Assembly (NCBI RefSeq): GCF_008935075.1
Contig: NZ_CP044545.1
Coordinates: 2,197,501-2,261,500, forward strand
Direction: 5' to 3'
DNA length: 64,000 nucleotides
Source: Pradoshia sp. D12
GTDB lineage: Bacteria > Bacillota > Bacilli > Bacillales > Pradoshiaceae
The notes under the pieces were generated by a model. The model made no database searches, had not been told where the DNA came from, and saw nothing but the letters and a program-made list of their open reading frames with translations. Every line of letters starts with the position of its first letter. Positions within the stretch are counted from its first letter, which is position 1. Both the position numbers and the translations under genes were made by a program. Positions 8,333 to 18,011 of the stretch are shown here, in pieces.

Positions 8333-9601
8333 CTATTCTTGCGATTTGAAACGCTTTTCAACAGCTAAAACGAATGGCAAGTAAAGTAAGATATCCAGTA
8401 TTATTAAAACAATCTGCAAAATCGCCCCGCTTATATCACCTGTAACTAAAAATCCACTGAATATTGGAGGCATTGTCCAGGAGGCTGCTGCTCTAGTTAA
8501 CGGTACTAAACCCGAGGCCATTGCTAAATACGTGACCACTACATTTATCATTGGAGCAAGAATAAATGGAATGAACAACATTACATTCAATACTACTGGT
8601 ATACCAAACATAGTCGGTTCATTAATATTAAATAAACCTGGTACAACGGTAATCGGTGCCAATGCTTTTGTTTGTTTGCTCGTTTTCTTTTTACGTGCTA
8701 AATATCCGAGAACTAAAACTAAACCAATCGTAGCTCCGCCCCCGCCAATATAGACGAAGTTATCCATAAAGGGTAGTGTAATAATATTTTGTAATTCTTG
8801 ACCAGCTTGATAAGCCACACGATTTTCATCTAAGTTGGCAATCCATACAGGCTGCATAACTGAGTTAACTACATTACCTCCATGGATACCAACAAACCAA
8901 AATAAACTATTGAGACCTACCACGATGATTGTACCAAAAACGTTATTTCCCAATAACCCTAATGGTTTACCTAAGATGACTTGCGCAATGTCATGTACAT
9001 TTGGTAAATCAAACGTACTTAGAATAGAATAAATAATTAACCACATCGTTATAATTACTGCACCCGGAATAATGGCACTGAAGCTTCTGGCTACAGCTGG
9101 CGGAACGCTTTCCGGAAGTTTAATCTGAATATTACGATTAATGAACCATTGATATATATAGCCATTAAGCAAACCCATAATTATAGCAATAAATAAACCT
9201 TTCGCTCCCATATAAGCAATTGGCATTCCAGCTCCAGCATCAGAAGAAATAAATGGAGTTGCAATAATAAATGCAGACAATGAGATAATGCCTGAACCGA
9301 TTCCGTCTACATTAAACTGCCTTGTTAAACTATAAGCAATCCCAAAACTGGCTATTAAACCAATTAACCCAAAACTACTGTCAGTGCCTTTCCATAAAAA
9401 TTCTGCGATTCCCATCTTACCCAACCATGCTTCCCACCCTGGCACCGGGAAACTAGCTATAATCATAAAAAGTGAGCCAATAATAATTAACGGCATTGCA
9501 AACGTAATACCATCTCGTATAGCAATCAGAAATTTATTACTACCTAATTTTCCAGCAATGGGCATCATTTTATTTTCCAACAGTTCATTCATTCTGCTCA
9601 C
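8333..9601 (-). CDS. PTS cellobiose-type IIC permease
   Basis: Membrane channel of the lactose/cellobiose PTS, about 422 residues with roughly ten hydrophobic segments. The N-terminus MNELLENKMMPIAGKLGSN followed by FLIAIRDGITFAMPLIIIGS is the standard opening of LicC/CelB-type IIC proteins. The substrate loop region includes FWFVGIHGGNVV, and a later segment reads NINEPTMFGIPVVLN, matching the conserved N-E-P motif that binds sugar. Translation starts at GTG (9601), nine bases after GGAGG. It is the first gene of the PTS unit and is divergent from the ROK repressor across a 389-base control region. Confidence 0.93.
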   Translation of the reverse strand: MSRMNELLENKMMPIAGKLGSNKFLIAIRDGITFAMPLIIIGSLFMIIASFPVPGWEAWLGKMGIAEFLWKGTDSSFGLIGLIASFGIAYSLTRQFNVDGIGSGIISLSAFIIATPFISSDAGAGMPIAYMGAKGLFIAIIMGLLNGYIYQWFINRNIQIKLPESVPPAVARSFSAIIPGAVIITMWLIIYSILSTFDLPNVHDIAQVILGKPLGLLGNNVFGTIIVVGLNSLFWFVGIHGGNVVNSVMQPVWIANLDENRVAYQAGQELQNIITLPFMDNFVYIGGGGATIGLVLVLGYLARKKKTSKQTKALAPITVVPGLFNINEPTMFGIPVVLNVMLFIPFILAPMINVVVTYLAMASGLVPLTRAAASWTMPPIFSGFLVTGDISGAILQIVLIILDILLYLPFVLAVEKRFKSQE

Positions 9602-9812
9602 TTTTTAATTCCTCCTCAAGTTTCATATCTTAATGAATTACATTGATAGAATGCTTTTAATCTTATAAGTAATCCTTGTATCGTTCTTAGCCTCCTTTGA
9701 AAATCAAAATATCTTCCTTTATTTATAAATTATTATCAAAGACTATAAAAATACCTTATTTTTATCATTTAAATAATAATAAAATATAATTAACTATCTT
9801 AACACTAATTAA

Positions 9813-9826
9813 TGAAAGCGCTTTTG
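9813..9826. promoter_or_regulatory. cre-like site upstream of the PTS operon
   Basis: TGAAAGCGCTTTTG resembles the CcpA operator consensus (TGWAANCGNTNWCA), departing only at the right end. It lies about 210 bases before the IIC start in the PTS/ROK intergenic region, where catabolite repression of a PTS operon would be expected. The rest of this 389-base region is very AT-rich, and I do not assign promoter hexamers. Confidence 0.5.
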
Positions 9827-9940
9827 TCAATCAAGAAATTTCAATTTATTGATAGTATTAGTATTTTTTTACTTCACACATTTACCTTTCCATATATAAA
9901 GGAAGAAAAAGTTTTTTGAAAATTGATTTTAAATAGTAAA

Positions 9941-9961
9941 TTAATTATAATTTATAATTAA
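9941..9961. promoter_or_regulatory. Perfect 10-bp palindrome, likely ROK repressor operator
   Basis: TTAATTATAA, one central T, then TTATAATTAA: a perfect inverted repeat ending 29 bases before the ROK start codon. ROK repressors bind AT-rich palindromes near their own and target promoters. The base composition is biased, so chance is possible. Confidence 0.45.
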
Positions 9962-9990
9962 TTAAGATAAGAATAAGAACGGAGATTATC

Positions 9991-11193
9991 ATGACACTCA
10001 CAACTAAACAAAGAGAACTGCGTACTAAAATTTTAGATAAAATTTATGTCCATGGTCCTATCTCACGAATAGAGATTTCAAATCATACAGGTATTACCCC
10101 TGCTACAGTTAGTGAGATAACTGGATCTTTACTTAAAGAAAACCTAATTTATGAATTAGGAGAAGACTCTTCTGAAAATAATAAATCGGGACGGAAACGG
10201 ATTCTTTTAGATATTGCCGCACATCACAGTTTTTATATTGGATGTGAATTATCTGAAAAATATTTTTCGTTTTGCCTAAGTGATAATATCGGAAAAATCT
10301 ATGCTGAGAAGGTAATTAAGTTTAATGCAGGAAATAAAAATGATGCTTTAACAGAAGCTCATTTTATAGAGGAGTTAAATCATTTTATTCATTGTCATCA
10401 CAGCTATCAGCCAAAGGCCGTCGGAATTGCATTGCCTGGACATTTTAATGATAAAAGTAAGACCATTTACAGCAACAATACACACTGGAAAAACTTTAAT
10501 CTAGGACTTCTACTGGAAAATGTAGAATTACCAATCTACTTTAAAAATAATGTTCATTGTATGGCCAACGCGGAGAGACTATTCAGCAAGAATCATATAG
10601 ATGATAATTTCATTTTCTTTCATGTCAGTAGAGGGATGTTCTGTTCTTATATTTATGAGGGACATACTTATGGAGAAAACAAATTTTTGGTAGGCGAAAT
10701 AGGTCATACGATTGTTCACCCAGACGGAGAACTATGTGAGTGTGGAAAAAGGGGCTGCTTGCAGACATACGCTAGTGAGGCTTGGATTATAAAAAAATCC
10801 CGCATACTTTATGAGAGTTCGAATACAACTTTTTTGGGGCAATTAACCCCAGATAAACATAGCATCACAATTGAAACCATTTTAAGTGCTTATAAAATGG
10901 GGGATGAAGGAGTCACCAACATCCTTAATAACGCCATTAAATACCTGTCTATTACAATCAATAATTTACCGATGTTGATTGATACAAATAAAATCATTTT
11001 ACACGGAGAGCTATTTAACGAACCCGTATTAAACAATCTGCTTAGCCATTATTTAAATCAAAATAACATTCTACTTCCCCTCAGCCATACTTGGGACATT
11101 GCATTTAAACAATATTCCGATATAAATGGCGCTCTTGGAGCATGCAGTTTCGCTATCTCCAACTTTTTGTTAAAGGGTAAAATAAAAAGCTAG
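9991..11193 (+). CDS. ROK-family transcriptional repressor (NagC/XylR type)
   Basis: DNA-binding repressor with an N-terminal winged HTH (about residues 8-60: ISRIEISNHTGITPATVSEI) followed by a sugar-kinase-like ROK domain. The effector and zinc site is intact: GEIGHT (235-240) supplies H239, and C249, C251 and C256 come from CECGKRGC. The kinase-domain ATP motif is weak, as in regulators rather than enzymes. RBS is GGAGATTATC before the ATG at 9991. It is divergent from the PTS operon and therefore probably controls it and itself, with release by the phospho-disaccharide or its product. The gene ends next to a large inverted-repeat element. Confidence 0.9.
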   Translation: MTLTTKQRELRTKILDKIYVHGPISRIEISNHTGITPATVSEITGSLLKENLIYELGEDSSENNKSGRKRILLDIAAHHSFYIGCELSEKYFSFCLSDNIGKIYAEKVIKFNAGNKNDALTEAHFIEELNHFIHCHHSYQPKAVGIALPGHFNDKSKTIYSNNTHWKNFNLGLLLENVELPIYFKNNVHCMANAERLFSKNHIDDNFIFFHVSRGMFCSYIYEGHTYGENKFLVGEIGHTIVHPDGELCECGKRGCLQTYASEAWIIKKSRILYESSNTTFLGQLTPDKHSITIETILSAYKMGDEGVTNILNNAIKYLSITINNLPMLIDTNKIILHGELFNEPVLNNLLSHYLNQNNILLPLSHTWDIAFKQYSDINGALGACSFAISNFLLKGKIKS

Positions 11194-11226
11194 TAAGAAA
11201 AGATTAGAAGTAGCTCATACTTAATT

Positions 11227-11393
11227 AAAGAGGCTGGGACATAACTAAATTTATTATGTCTAAAGCCGAATGATGTATTGGATTTTTATTAATCTAAATA
11301 GAAAAAGCCGAACTATTATAAATAATGCTAACACTGCATTTAATAATAGTTCGGCTTTTTTAGTTACTGGAAACCTTTTGTCCCAGCCTCTTT
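11227..11393. repeat. Nested inverted-repeat element with GAGGCTGGGAC termini
   Basis: A 167-base element with perfect 15-bp outer arms, AAAGAGGCTGGGACA (11227-11241) and TGTCCCAGCCTCTTT (11379-11393). Inside is a second perfect 18-bp stem with GCCGAAC/GTTCGGC cores (11302-11319 and 11343-11360). Transcribed, it would fold into a long branched hairpin. Elements with these end sequences recur between genes of many Firmicutes as far as I recall, which suggests a dispersed non-coding repeat. It sits 34 bases after the ROK stop. Confidence 0.75.
11302..11360 (+). terminator. Terminator of the ROK gene inside the repeat
   Basis: Perfect 18-bp stem (AAAAAGCCGAACTATTAT and its complement) with a 23-base loop, ending in a run of six T on the plus strand. 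Its symmetry makes it usable in both directions. Confidence 0.7.
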
Positions 11394-11428
11394 TAATAAA
11401 TGTATAGGAGTATTTTTTAAAATAAAAA

Positions 11429-11451
11429 TGACTTACCTTTTTGGCAAGTCA
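11429..11451 (-). terminator. Terminator, TGACTTGCC-N5-GGTAAGTCA type
   Basis: On the minus strand TGACTTGCC, a five-base loop and GGTAAGTCA, followed by TTTTTATTTT. It lies 214 bases beyond the stop of the 185-residue gene at 11665 and probably ends that cluster. A near-identical stem is found at 20805-20825. Confidence 0.6.
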
Positions 11452-11664
11452 CTCCCCTGTTGATACCCTGATAACCAATCTGAGATGATACTTTAATTGC
11501 TCTTCTAAATAATTGAATTCGTCATAAATTCGTTATATGAGGGATTTTAAGAGAAAGACTTGGTCTATTCTTCTCTAAATGAGATAAACATAACAAACAT
11601 TTGTGGGTGTCTGATAAAAATTACAATATGCGGTAACGAACTCTTCACAAATTATTATACAATC

Positions 11665-12222
11665 TTAATCAGCAATTGATCCACCACTTTTTTCTATACT
11701 TGAATTACCATTAATACTGATGATTTTTATAGACAGTAATGTATTTCTTTCTTTTGCAATAATCGACTCATGTTTAATATTATTCGGCAAATTATGGTTA
11801 GATTGAGGATTGTTGTTATTTGAATATTCTATTGAACTCAAAGGATTATTTTGTTCTTGTATTAAATCTACATCCTCTGTTTTCTCGCCTTTAATATCTA
11901 AAGGTGGATTGGGTACAATGACTCTTTCACTTTCTAATGGTGATTCATCATAAGATTTATTTGATTTGTGTGTCACATTCACATCTTGAATTCCTTTGTT
12001 TTTTTCCATTTTAGGACATAACCTAGGAAACGATGCTAATGTTCCGAATCCATATATACAATGAATACAAAGTATCATTTGCATACCAAAACAATCGTAA
12101 CCTCTTACAGATCCATTCCGACTATTAACATGTGTTATTTTCAGTATTATTTTTTTTCCGTTTTTAAAGTAAAGGACATAAATGTGTCCAGGTTTAATTG
12201 AATTAATTAATTGTTTATTCAT
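11665..12222 (-). CDS. Hypothetical protein with C-terminal NGN...SGG motif
   Basis: A 185-residue protein I do not recognise. The ATG at 12222 follows AGGAGGAGGGGG; the longest frame (from 12282) begins before that site and overlaps the upstream gene. Residues 1-55 look like a small beta barrel (PGHIYVLYFKNGKKIILKIT, then a Cys-rich MILCIHCIYGFG). The middle is hydrophilic, rich in Asn, Ser, Glu and Pro and probably disordered. The last 15 residues read NGNSSIEKSGGSIAD, which matches motifs in the two genes just upstream. The cluster shape, very strong ribosome binding site and low-complexity partners suggest a spore or cell-surface assembly protein, but this is inference only. Confidence 0.6.
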   Translation of the reverse strand: MNKQLINSIKPGHIYVLYFKNGKKIILKITHVNSRNGSVRGYDCFGMQMILCIHCIYGFGTLASFPRLCPKMEKNKGIQDVNVTHKSNKSYDESPLESERVIVPNPPLDIKGEKTEDVDLIQEQNNPLSSIEYSNNNNPQSNHNLPNNIKHESIIAKERNTLLSIKIISINGNSSIEKSGGSIAD

Positions 12223-12268
12223 CCCCCTCCTCCTTTTTAGAACATTATGTCTGCTTAGGACCGTAAAA

Positions 12269-12592
12269 TTAATCAGCTTCACTATTTATGGATTTAATTA
12301 AATCCTTAAATGACTTACGATTTTCATCTAATAAGGCATCTAATCTAATGAACAATGAATCGATATCTATCTTATCATCGTTCTTTCCAATAAAATATTG
12401 ATAAAATAAGATCATCGCATAGGCAATCCCAGTATTATCAATATATACAATACCATTTCCACTTTGTTTAACACTTGCATTCCCATTTTCATTTTTTAAT
12501 TCTGCGGAAAAATTATTTTCTATTTGCTCAAAATATTGTTTAACCTGTTCTTCCACCATATCTTTTATTAACTTTTCTTGGCCTTCATCCAC
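12269..12592 (-). CDS. Small hypothetical protein with internal NGN...SGN motif
   Basis: About 107 residues, mostly helical at both ends. The centre holds NGNASVKQSGN followed by GIVYIDNTGIAYA and a short hydrophobic segment (MILFYQYFIG) that may be one membrane-associated helix. The start is uncertain: GTG at 12592 lies six bases after GAGGTG, while the in-frame GTG at 12601 overlaps that site. It is the middle of three codirectional genes; its stop is 46 bases before the 185-residue gene, and the upstream poly(DQ) gene is separated by a terminator. I recognise no family. Confidence 0.6.
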   Translation of the reverse strand: MDEGQEKLIKDMVEEQVKQYFEQIENNFSAELKNENGNASVKQSGNGIVYIDNTGIAYAMILFYQYFIGKNDDKIDIDSLFIRLDALLDENRKSFKDLIKSINSEAD

Positions 12593-12663
12593 GGAAATCA
12601 CCTCACTTTATATTTGTATGAAAGTATTATCTTATTGTATAGGCTAAAGATACAGGACCTAAA

Positions 12664-12696
12664 AAAACCTAAGAAACTTAACGTTTCCTAGGTTTT
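12664..12696 (-). terminator. Terminator of the poly(DQ) gene
   Basis: AAACCTAAGAAAC / GTTTCCTAGGTTT stem with one mismatch. The minus-strand RNA ends in seven U. It lies 56 bases beyond the stop of the poly(DQ) gene and separates it from the two downstream cluster genes. Confidence 0.7.
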
Positions 12697-12751
12697 CCAG
12701 CAATACTGTTACTTATTTAGCAAAAGGTTTATAATACAACCATTGGCTAAA

Positions 12752-13225
12752 TTATTTTCTAGCCCTTGAATTACCACTATTTTGAACAAACGCGTTACCA
12801 TTTTTCACATCAAAATGGAATTTTTGTTCAGTTCGTTGATTTTGTTCTTGGTCTTGGTCTTGGTCTTGGTCTTGGTCTTGGTCTTGATCTTGGTCTTGAT
12901 CTTGATCTTGGTCTTGATCTTGGTCTTGATCTTGATCTTGATCTTGGTCTTGGTCTTGGTCTTGATCTTGGTCTTGGTCTTGATCTTGGTCTTGATCTTG
13001 ATCTTGGTCTTGGTCTTGGTCTTGGTCTTGATCTTGGTCTTGGTCTTGGTCTTGGTCTTGATCTTGATCTTGATCTTGGTCTTGATCTTGGTCTGTTTCT
13101 TGATCTGTTTCTTGATCTTGATCTTGATCTTGATCGTTTTCTTGATTGCTTAATTGTTGCTGTTGTTGCTTTTGTAGTTGAGCTTGTATAAATGCAAGTA
13201 AATCCTCAATTCTTATTGAACTCAT
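12752..13225 (-). CDS. Poly(Asp-Gln) repeat protein with C-terminal NGN...SGN motif
   Basis: A 157-residue low-complexity protein. The ATG at 13225 lies eight bases after AAAGGAGG; the longest frame starts 22 codons earlier without support. The N-terminus MSSIRIEDLLAFIQAQLQ is an amphipathic helix followed by a Gln run. About 45 Asp-Gln dipeptides follow, interrupted near the beginning by two ETDQ units. The C-terminus (KFHFDVKNGNAFVQNSGN) repeats the motif of its two neighbours. The tract is highly acidic and presumably unstructured. No signal peptide is visible. I do not know a function; a spore-coat or matrix role, calcium binding or scaffolding could be imagined. Both reverse-strand frames over the tract are repeat artefacts. 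Confidence 0.75.
   Translation of the reverse strand: MSSIRIEDLLAFIQAQLQKQQQQQLSNQENDQDQDQDQETDQETDQDQDQDQDQDQDQDQDQDQDQDQDQDQDQDQDQDQDQDQDQDQDQDQDQDQDQDQDQDQDQDQDQDQDQDQDQDQDQDQDQEQNQRTEQKFHFDVKNGNAFVQNSGNSRARK
12847..13134. repeat. Hexanucleotide tandem repeat (CTTGRT) encoding Asp-Gln
   Basis: 288 bases, 48 consecutive hexamers: 46 are CTTGGT or CTTGAT and two are CTGTTT. The only variation is the third base of the Asp codon (GAC or GAT). Because the unit is six bases, gain or loss of copies changes length without shifting frame. Confidence 0.95.
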
Positions 13226-13475
13226 TGATATTTCCTCCTTTCTTGTTGGTATAAAATATTGTATGTAGACAAGCATTATTTGCATGGTCAAGTAGACTGA
13301 GTTAAATCCATCATTTTCGATGAAAGCTATTATAAATGCTTTTTTGCCCTTAAAAATATACTTTGTGCCTTTCGTCGACCCTATTTACCTTCAATTCATA
13401 TACTTACTTTTTCAAAGAAATGTATACAGAAGTTTTTTAATCGCAATAGAAACAAAACTCTTAATTGATTGCATA

Positions 13476-13506
13476 AAAAAGAAAGCGAAGTATTCCTCCG
13501 CTTTCT
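13476..13506 (-). terminator. Terminator of the GH1 operon
   Basis: AGAAAGCG / CGCTTTCT stem beginning directly after the GH1 stop codon, ending in TTTTTT on the minus strand. It closes the six-gene beta-glucoside unit. Confidence 0.75.
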
Positions 13507-14943
<1,437 letters not shown>

Positions 14944-15017
14944 TTAGTCTCCCTTCCGTCTGAATGTTGTCTTTTCCTTTTATAACATAGTCACTTAGAC
15001 ATTCTCCCAATCTAGCT

Positions 15018-15929
15018 TTAAACCAAAATGGAGTCCTTCTGCCGCTGTAAAAAATGATACAAAGCACCAATTAGATTCGAATCATTTCCAAACTGACATT
15101 TTTCAACTTTGACCGTTAATCCATCTGTTTCATATTTCATTTCGTTTAATGTTTCATTAATCTTGTCGATAAATCCTTCGCGATTACTGATTGCACCGCC
15201 AATCAAAATCTTATCCGGATCCAGAATAAATTGTAGATTATATATGCCAACAGCAAGCCGACGCATAAACTTATCAATATCTTCCTGTACCTCTGTGTCA
15301 CCCTGTTCAGCAAGCTCAAAGATCATCTTACCGGTAAAAGTATCGGGGTCTCTCTCTTTTCGTTTAGCAACCTGCTTGATCAAGCCTCCTACGGCTGCCA
15401 ACGTGCTATAGGTTTCTGCTGGTTGTGTTCCCAAATAGCCCTCCATCTTCATATATCCGAATTCTCCAGCAAACCCATTTCTCCCATGCCGAACTTTTTT
15501 ATCGAGTACGACGGCACCGCCTATACCGGTGCCAATCACTATACAAAGATAATCCTGTACATCCTTTGCTGCACCAATCCAGCCCTCCGCCAAACCAGCA
15601 CAATTAGCGTCATTCTCCAATTCTACCGGTAAATTTGTCCGTTCCTGAAGGAGTTCTTTTATATTAGGGCCATGGATATAAGGGAGTGCTGTGATCCCCT
15701 CTATGATCCCGGTTTCAATATTTACCGCACCAGGCATACTCACCGCCAGACCTTTTATCACATATTTATTTTTAAAATCCTTCACGATCATATCAATTGT
15801 ATTTATAAATTCGGTAAGACTCTCTTTAGGAGTTGGAAGTGAGGATTTTTCAATAAAACATCCCGTTTCATCCATAAGTGCATATTTAATGGCAGAGCCA
15901 CCAACATCAAGTACCGCATAGTAATTCAC
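15018..15929 (-). CDS. ROK-family sugar kinase, possible beta-glucoside kinase
   Basis: A 303-residue ROK kinase without DNA-binding domain. The phosphate loop LDVGGSAIKYAL begins at residue 7; catalytic D107 lies in ENDANCAG and the second nucleotide loop is IGTGIGGAV. The zinc motif CxCGxxGC is missing, and the usual GExGH reads GEFGYMKMEG, so it belongs to the zinc-free group that includes BglK-like beta-glucoside kinases. GTG at 15929 follows GGAGG by seven bases and starts at the first strand; the longer frame is unsupported. Lying 80 bases before a GH1 enzyme with a 6-phosphate clamp, it may phosphorylate imported cellobiose-like sugars. Plain glucokinase activity is the alternative. 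Confidence 0.82.
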   Translation of the reverse strand: MNYYAVLDVGGSAIKYALMDETGCFIEKSSLPTPKESLTEFINTIDMIVKDFKNKYVIKGLAVSMPGAVNIETGIIEGITALPYIHGPNIKELLQERTNLPVELENDANCAGLAEGWIGAAKDVQDYLCIVIGTGIGGAVVLDKKVRHGRNGFAGEFGYMKMEGYLGTQPAETYSTLAAVGGLIKQVAKRKERDPDTFTGKMIFELAEQGDTEVQEDIDKFMRRLAVGIYNLQFILDPDKILIGGAISNREGFIDKINETLNEMKYETDGLTVKVEKCQFGNDSNLIGALYHFLQRQKDSILV

Positions 15930-16073
15930 TATATAACCTCCAGCAACCCAATTTTTCATACAATTATCATATCCAATATATCTGTGTTTCTTATGGGTTA
16001 TAAAATAGCTTCATACATCGAAAACATCAGAATTTATCAGCTTCTGTGAACCTCGAAGTCTATGAAACTTTGA

Positions 16074-17078
16074 TTAACAGGATTCTCGGATAATTAATTC
16101 GGAATCAATAAATACCGGTTTTAATTGGGATCTATCATTAATTAAATCGTCGAGCATATAGGCGGATAATTTACCGAACTTTTCCTTATCCTGTTTCACC
16201 GTTGTTAATTTTGGAGAACTATAACGGCAGGCTGCAATATCATCACAGCCAATTAACCGGATATCATCTGGACAGCTTAAGCCTGCTTCTTTAATAGCTT
16301 GCAAAGCTCCGAGGGCCATCATATCTGATGTCGCAAAAATTGCTTCTGGCAGCGTTTTAGAGCACAGGATTTTCTTCATTGCCGCATACCCGCTTTCCTC
16401 ATGAAAATCACCGTATTGAATCCAGTCCTCACAAATTTCGAGTCCAAATTGATTCAGTGCTTCCAGGAAACCTTTTTTGCGAAAGATCGAAACAGGAGAA
16501 TCAAATATACCGCCAATAAAACCAATCTTTTTAATAGCATGAAGATACAGATATTCCACCACTTTTCTCGACAAGCCCAAATTATCAGTCATAATATAGC
16601 TAGCCTTTGGCCCTTTTAATTCAATATCGATTCCGATACAGGGCAGGCCGGCTAAAGCCAAAGCGTAGGTAGATTCCTCCACCTCTTCACCAGCAATAAT
16701 TAAACAGCCATCCACATTAAAATGCCGGCATCTTGCTAAATAACTTCCATTATCCGACTGAAAATGTTCGTTTGAAAACATTAAAATATCGTAACCCAGT
16801 AAACCTATATTCTTTTTAAATGAAGAGATAACCTCATTAAAATAAGGATGGGTCATATCAACATTAATTCTTCCGGCATAAATTAACCCAATTAGATTTG
16901 ACTTTTTCGTTGCCAATGATCTGGCAGAAAAGTTTGGCTCGTAACCACTTTGGTTAATAATATCCATCACTTTTTTTTTCGTTTTTTCACTTATTCCCTC
17001 ATAATTATTGATTACTTTTGAAACTGTACCTTGAGATACATTGGCCATTTGTGCAATATCTTTAATCGTTAAATTCAT
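16074..17078 (-). CDS. LacI-family transcriptional regulator
   Basis: 334 residues. The N-terminal HTH (LTIKDIAQMANVSQGTVSKV) and hinge helix (NFSARSLATKKS) are followed by a periplasmic-binding-protein-like effector domain (LIGLIYAGRIN onward, with FATSDMMALGALQAI and LIGCDDIAACRY). It is the fourth gene of the beta-glucoside unit, between the permease and kinase genes, so it probably represses its own operon. Three GAAANCGNTTTC sites upstream of the binding-protein gene (20481-20618) are the likely operators. Start ATG at 17078 follows AGAAGGGATT. Confidence 0.92.
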   Translation of the reverse strand: MNLTIKDIAQMANVSQGTVSKVINNYEGISEKTKKKVMDIINQSGYEPNFSARSLATKKSNLIGLIYAGRINVDMTHPYFNEVISSFKKNIGLLGYDILMFSNEHFQSDNGSYLARCRHFNVDGCLIIAGEEVEESTYALALAGLPCIGIDIELKGPKASYIMTDNLGLSRKVVEYLYLHAIKKIGFIGGIFDSPVSIFRKKGFLEALNQFGLEICEDWIQYGDFHEESGYAAMKKILCSKTLPEAIFATSDMMALGALQAIKEAGLSCPDDIRLIGCDDIAACRYSSPKLTTVKQDKEKFGKLSAYMLDDLINDRSQLKPVFIDSELIIRESC

Positions 17079-17168
17079 GTTAATCCCTTCTAAATGCGAG
17101 TAGTTTGGTTACCCATTTTTAGGTTAATAGGAGTTTCAATAGTTAAGCATAAAATTTGGAAGGAATGT

Positions 17169-18011
17169 TTATTTAACTGAGCCTTCAGTAATACTCGAAA
17201 TAAACAACCTGTTGAAAAATAAAAATACTAGTAATAACGGTACTGTTGCCCAAAATACACCTGACATAATCATTCCAAAATCCACATTATGTGTATTGCT
17301 TAATTGAGCCAATGCTACCTGAATCGTATAATTTTCCGGATCTCTTAACACGGTAAACTGCCATAGGAACTCACCCCATACTGCCGTAAAGACAATAATA
17401 CCCAACGTTGCAAATGCAGGGAGAGTAATCGGCACGATGATACTGCGATAAATTCTAAAGTTCGAACAGCCATCTAACTTTGCTGCTTCGATAAGTTCAT
17501 CAGGAACCGATTTACTAATATATTGCCTCATGAGAAAGATACCCAAAGGATTTAAAAAGAACAGCACCATTACCCCTGGTAATGTATCAAGCATGCCCGC
17601 CTTTGATATAAGGAAATATTGAGGGATTAAACCCAATTGCGGCGGAATAATCATCGTTAGCAAAATCGCGATAAATAGTACATTTTTTCCCCGGAATGTA
17701 AACTTAGCAAAGGCAAAACCGGCCAATGAACTAATGAATAGAACAACGATTGTTACAATGGCACAAATGACAAATGAGTTCCACATCGAACCGAAGAAAT
17801 CAATTTGATTTAATACCTTTTTAAAATTTTCAACTAACATATTCCCCGGTGTAAGGGTGGGAGGAATCGAGTTAAAGGCCGAGCTTGGACTAGTCGCCAT
17901 TACAAACATCCAATAAAACGGGAACAAGGATAATAAGGAGGAGATGCCCAATAAGGTATAAACTAATAGTTTGCTTATGGAAAATTTCCTCACTTTTTTA
18001 TTTTTATTCAT
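17169..18011 (-). CDS. Sugar ABC transporter permease, MalG type
   Basis: Inner-membrane permease of a CUT1 carbohydrate importer: 280 residues, six predicted transmembrane segments, with the EAA loop (EAAKLDGCSNFRIYRSIIVP) that docks on the ATPase. Its ATG overlaps the stop of the MalF-type partner by four bases, so the two are translated together. No ATP-binding gene is present in the operon; in Bacillus such importers commonly share one MsmX-type ATPase encoded elsewhere. Its presumed cargo is a beta-glucoside or cello-oligosaccharide, from the GH1 enzyme in the same unit. Confidence 0.93.
   Translation of the reverse strand: MNKNKKVRKFSISKLLVYTLLGISSLLSLFPFYWMFVMATSPSSAFNSIPPTLTPGNMLVENFKKVLNQIDFFGSMWNSFVICAIVTIVVLFISSLAGFAFAKFTFRGKNVLFIAILLTMIIPPQLGLIPQYFLISKAGMLDTLPGVMVLFFLNPLGIFLMRQYISKSVPDELIEAAKLDGCSNFRIYRSIIVPITLPAFATLGIIVFTAVWGEFLWQFTVLRDPENYTIQVALAQLSNTHNVDFGMIMSGVFWATVPLLLVFLFFNRLFISSITEGSVK

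Noticed and set aside
12847-13134. CRISPR array
   Set aside because: The repeat is a pure 6-base tandem with no spacers and encodes protein; no cas gene is present.
12766-13191. Plus-strand ORFs rich in Leu-Gly or Leu-Val repeats
   Set aside because: They are the reverse-strand reading of the Asp-Gln hexamer repeat and have no ribosome binding site.
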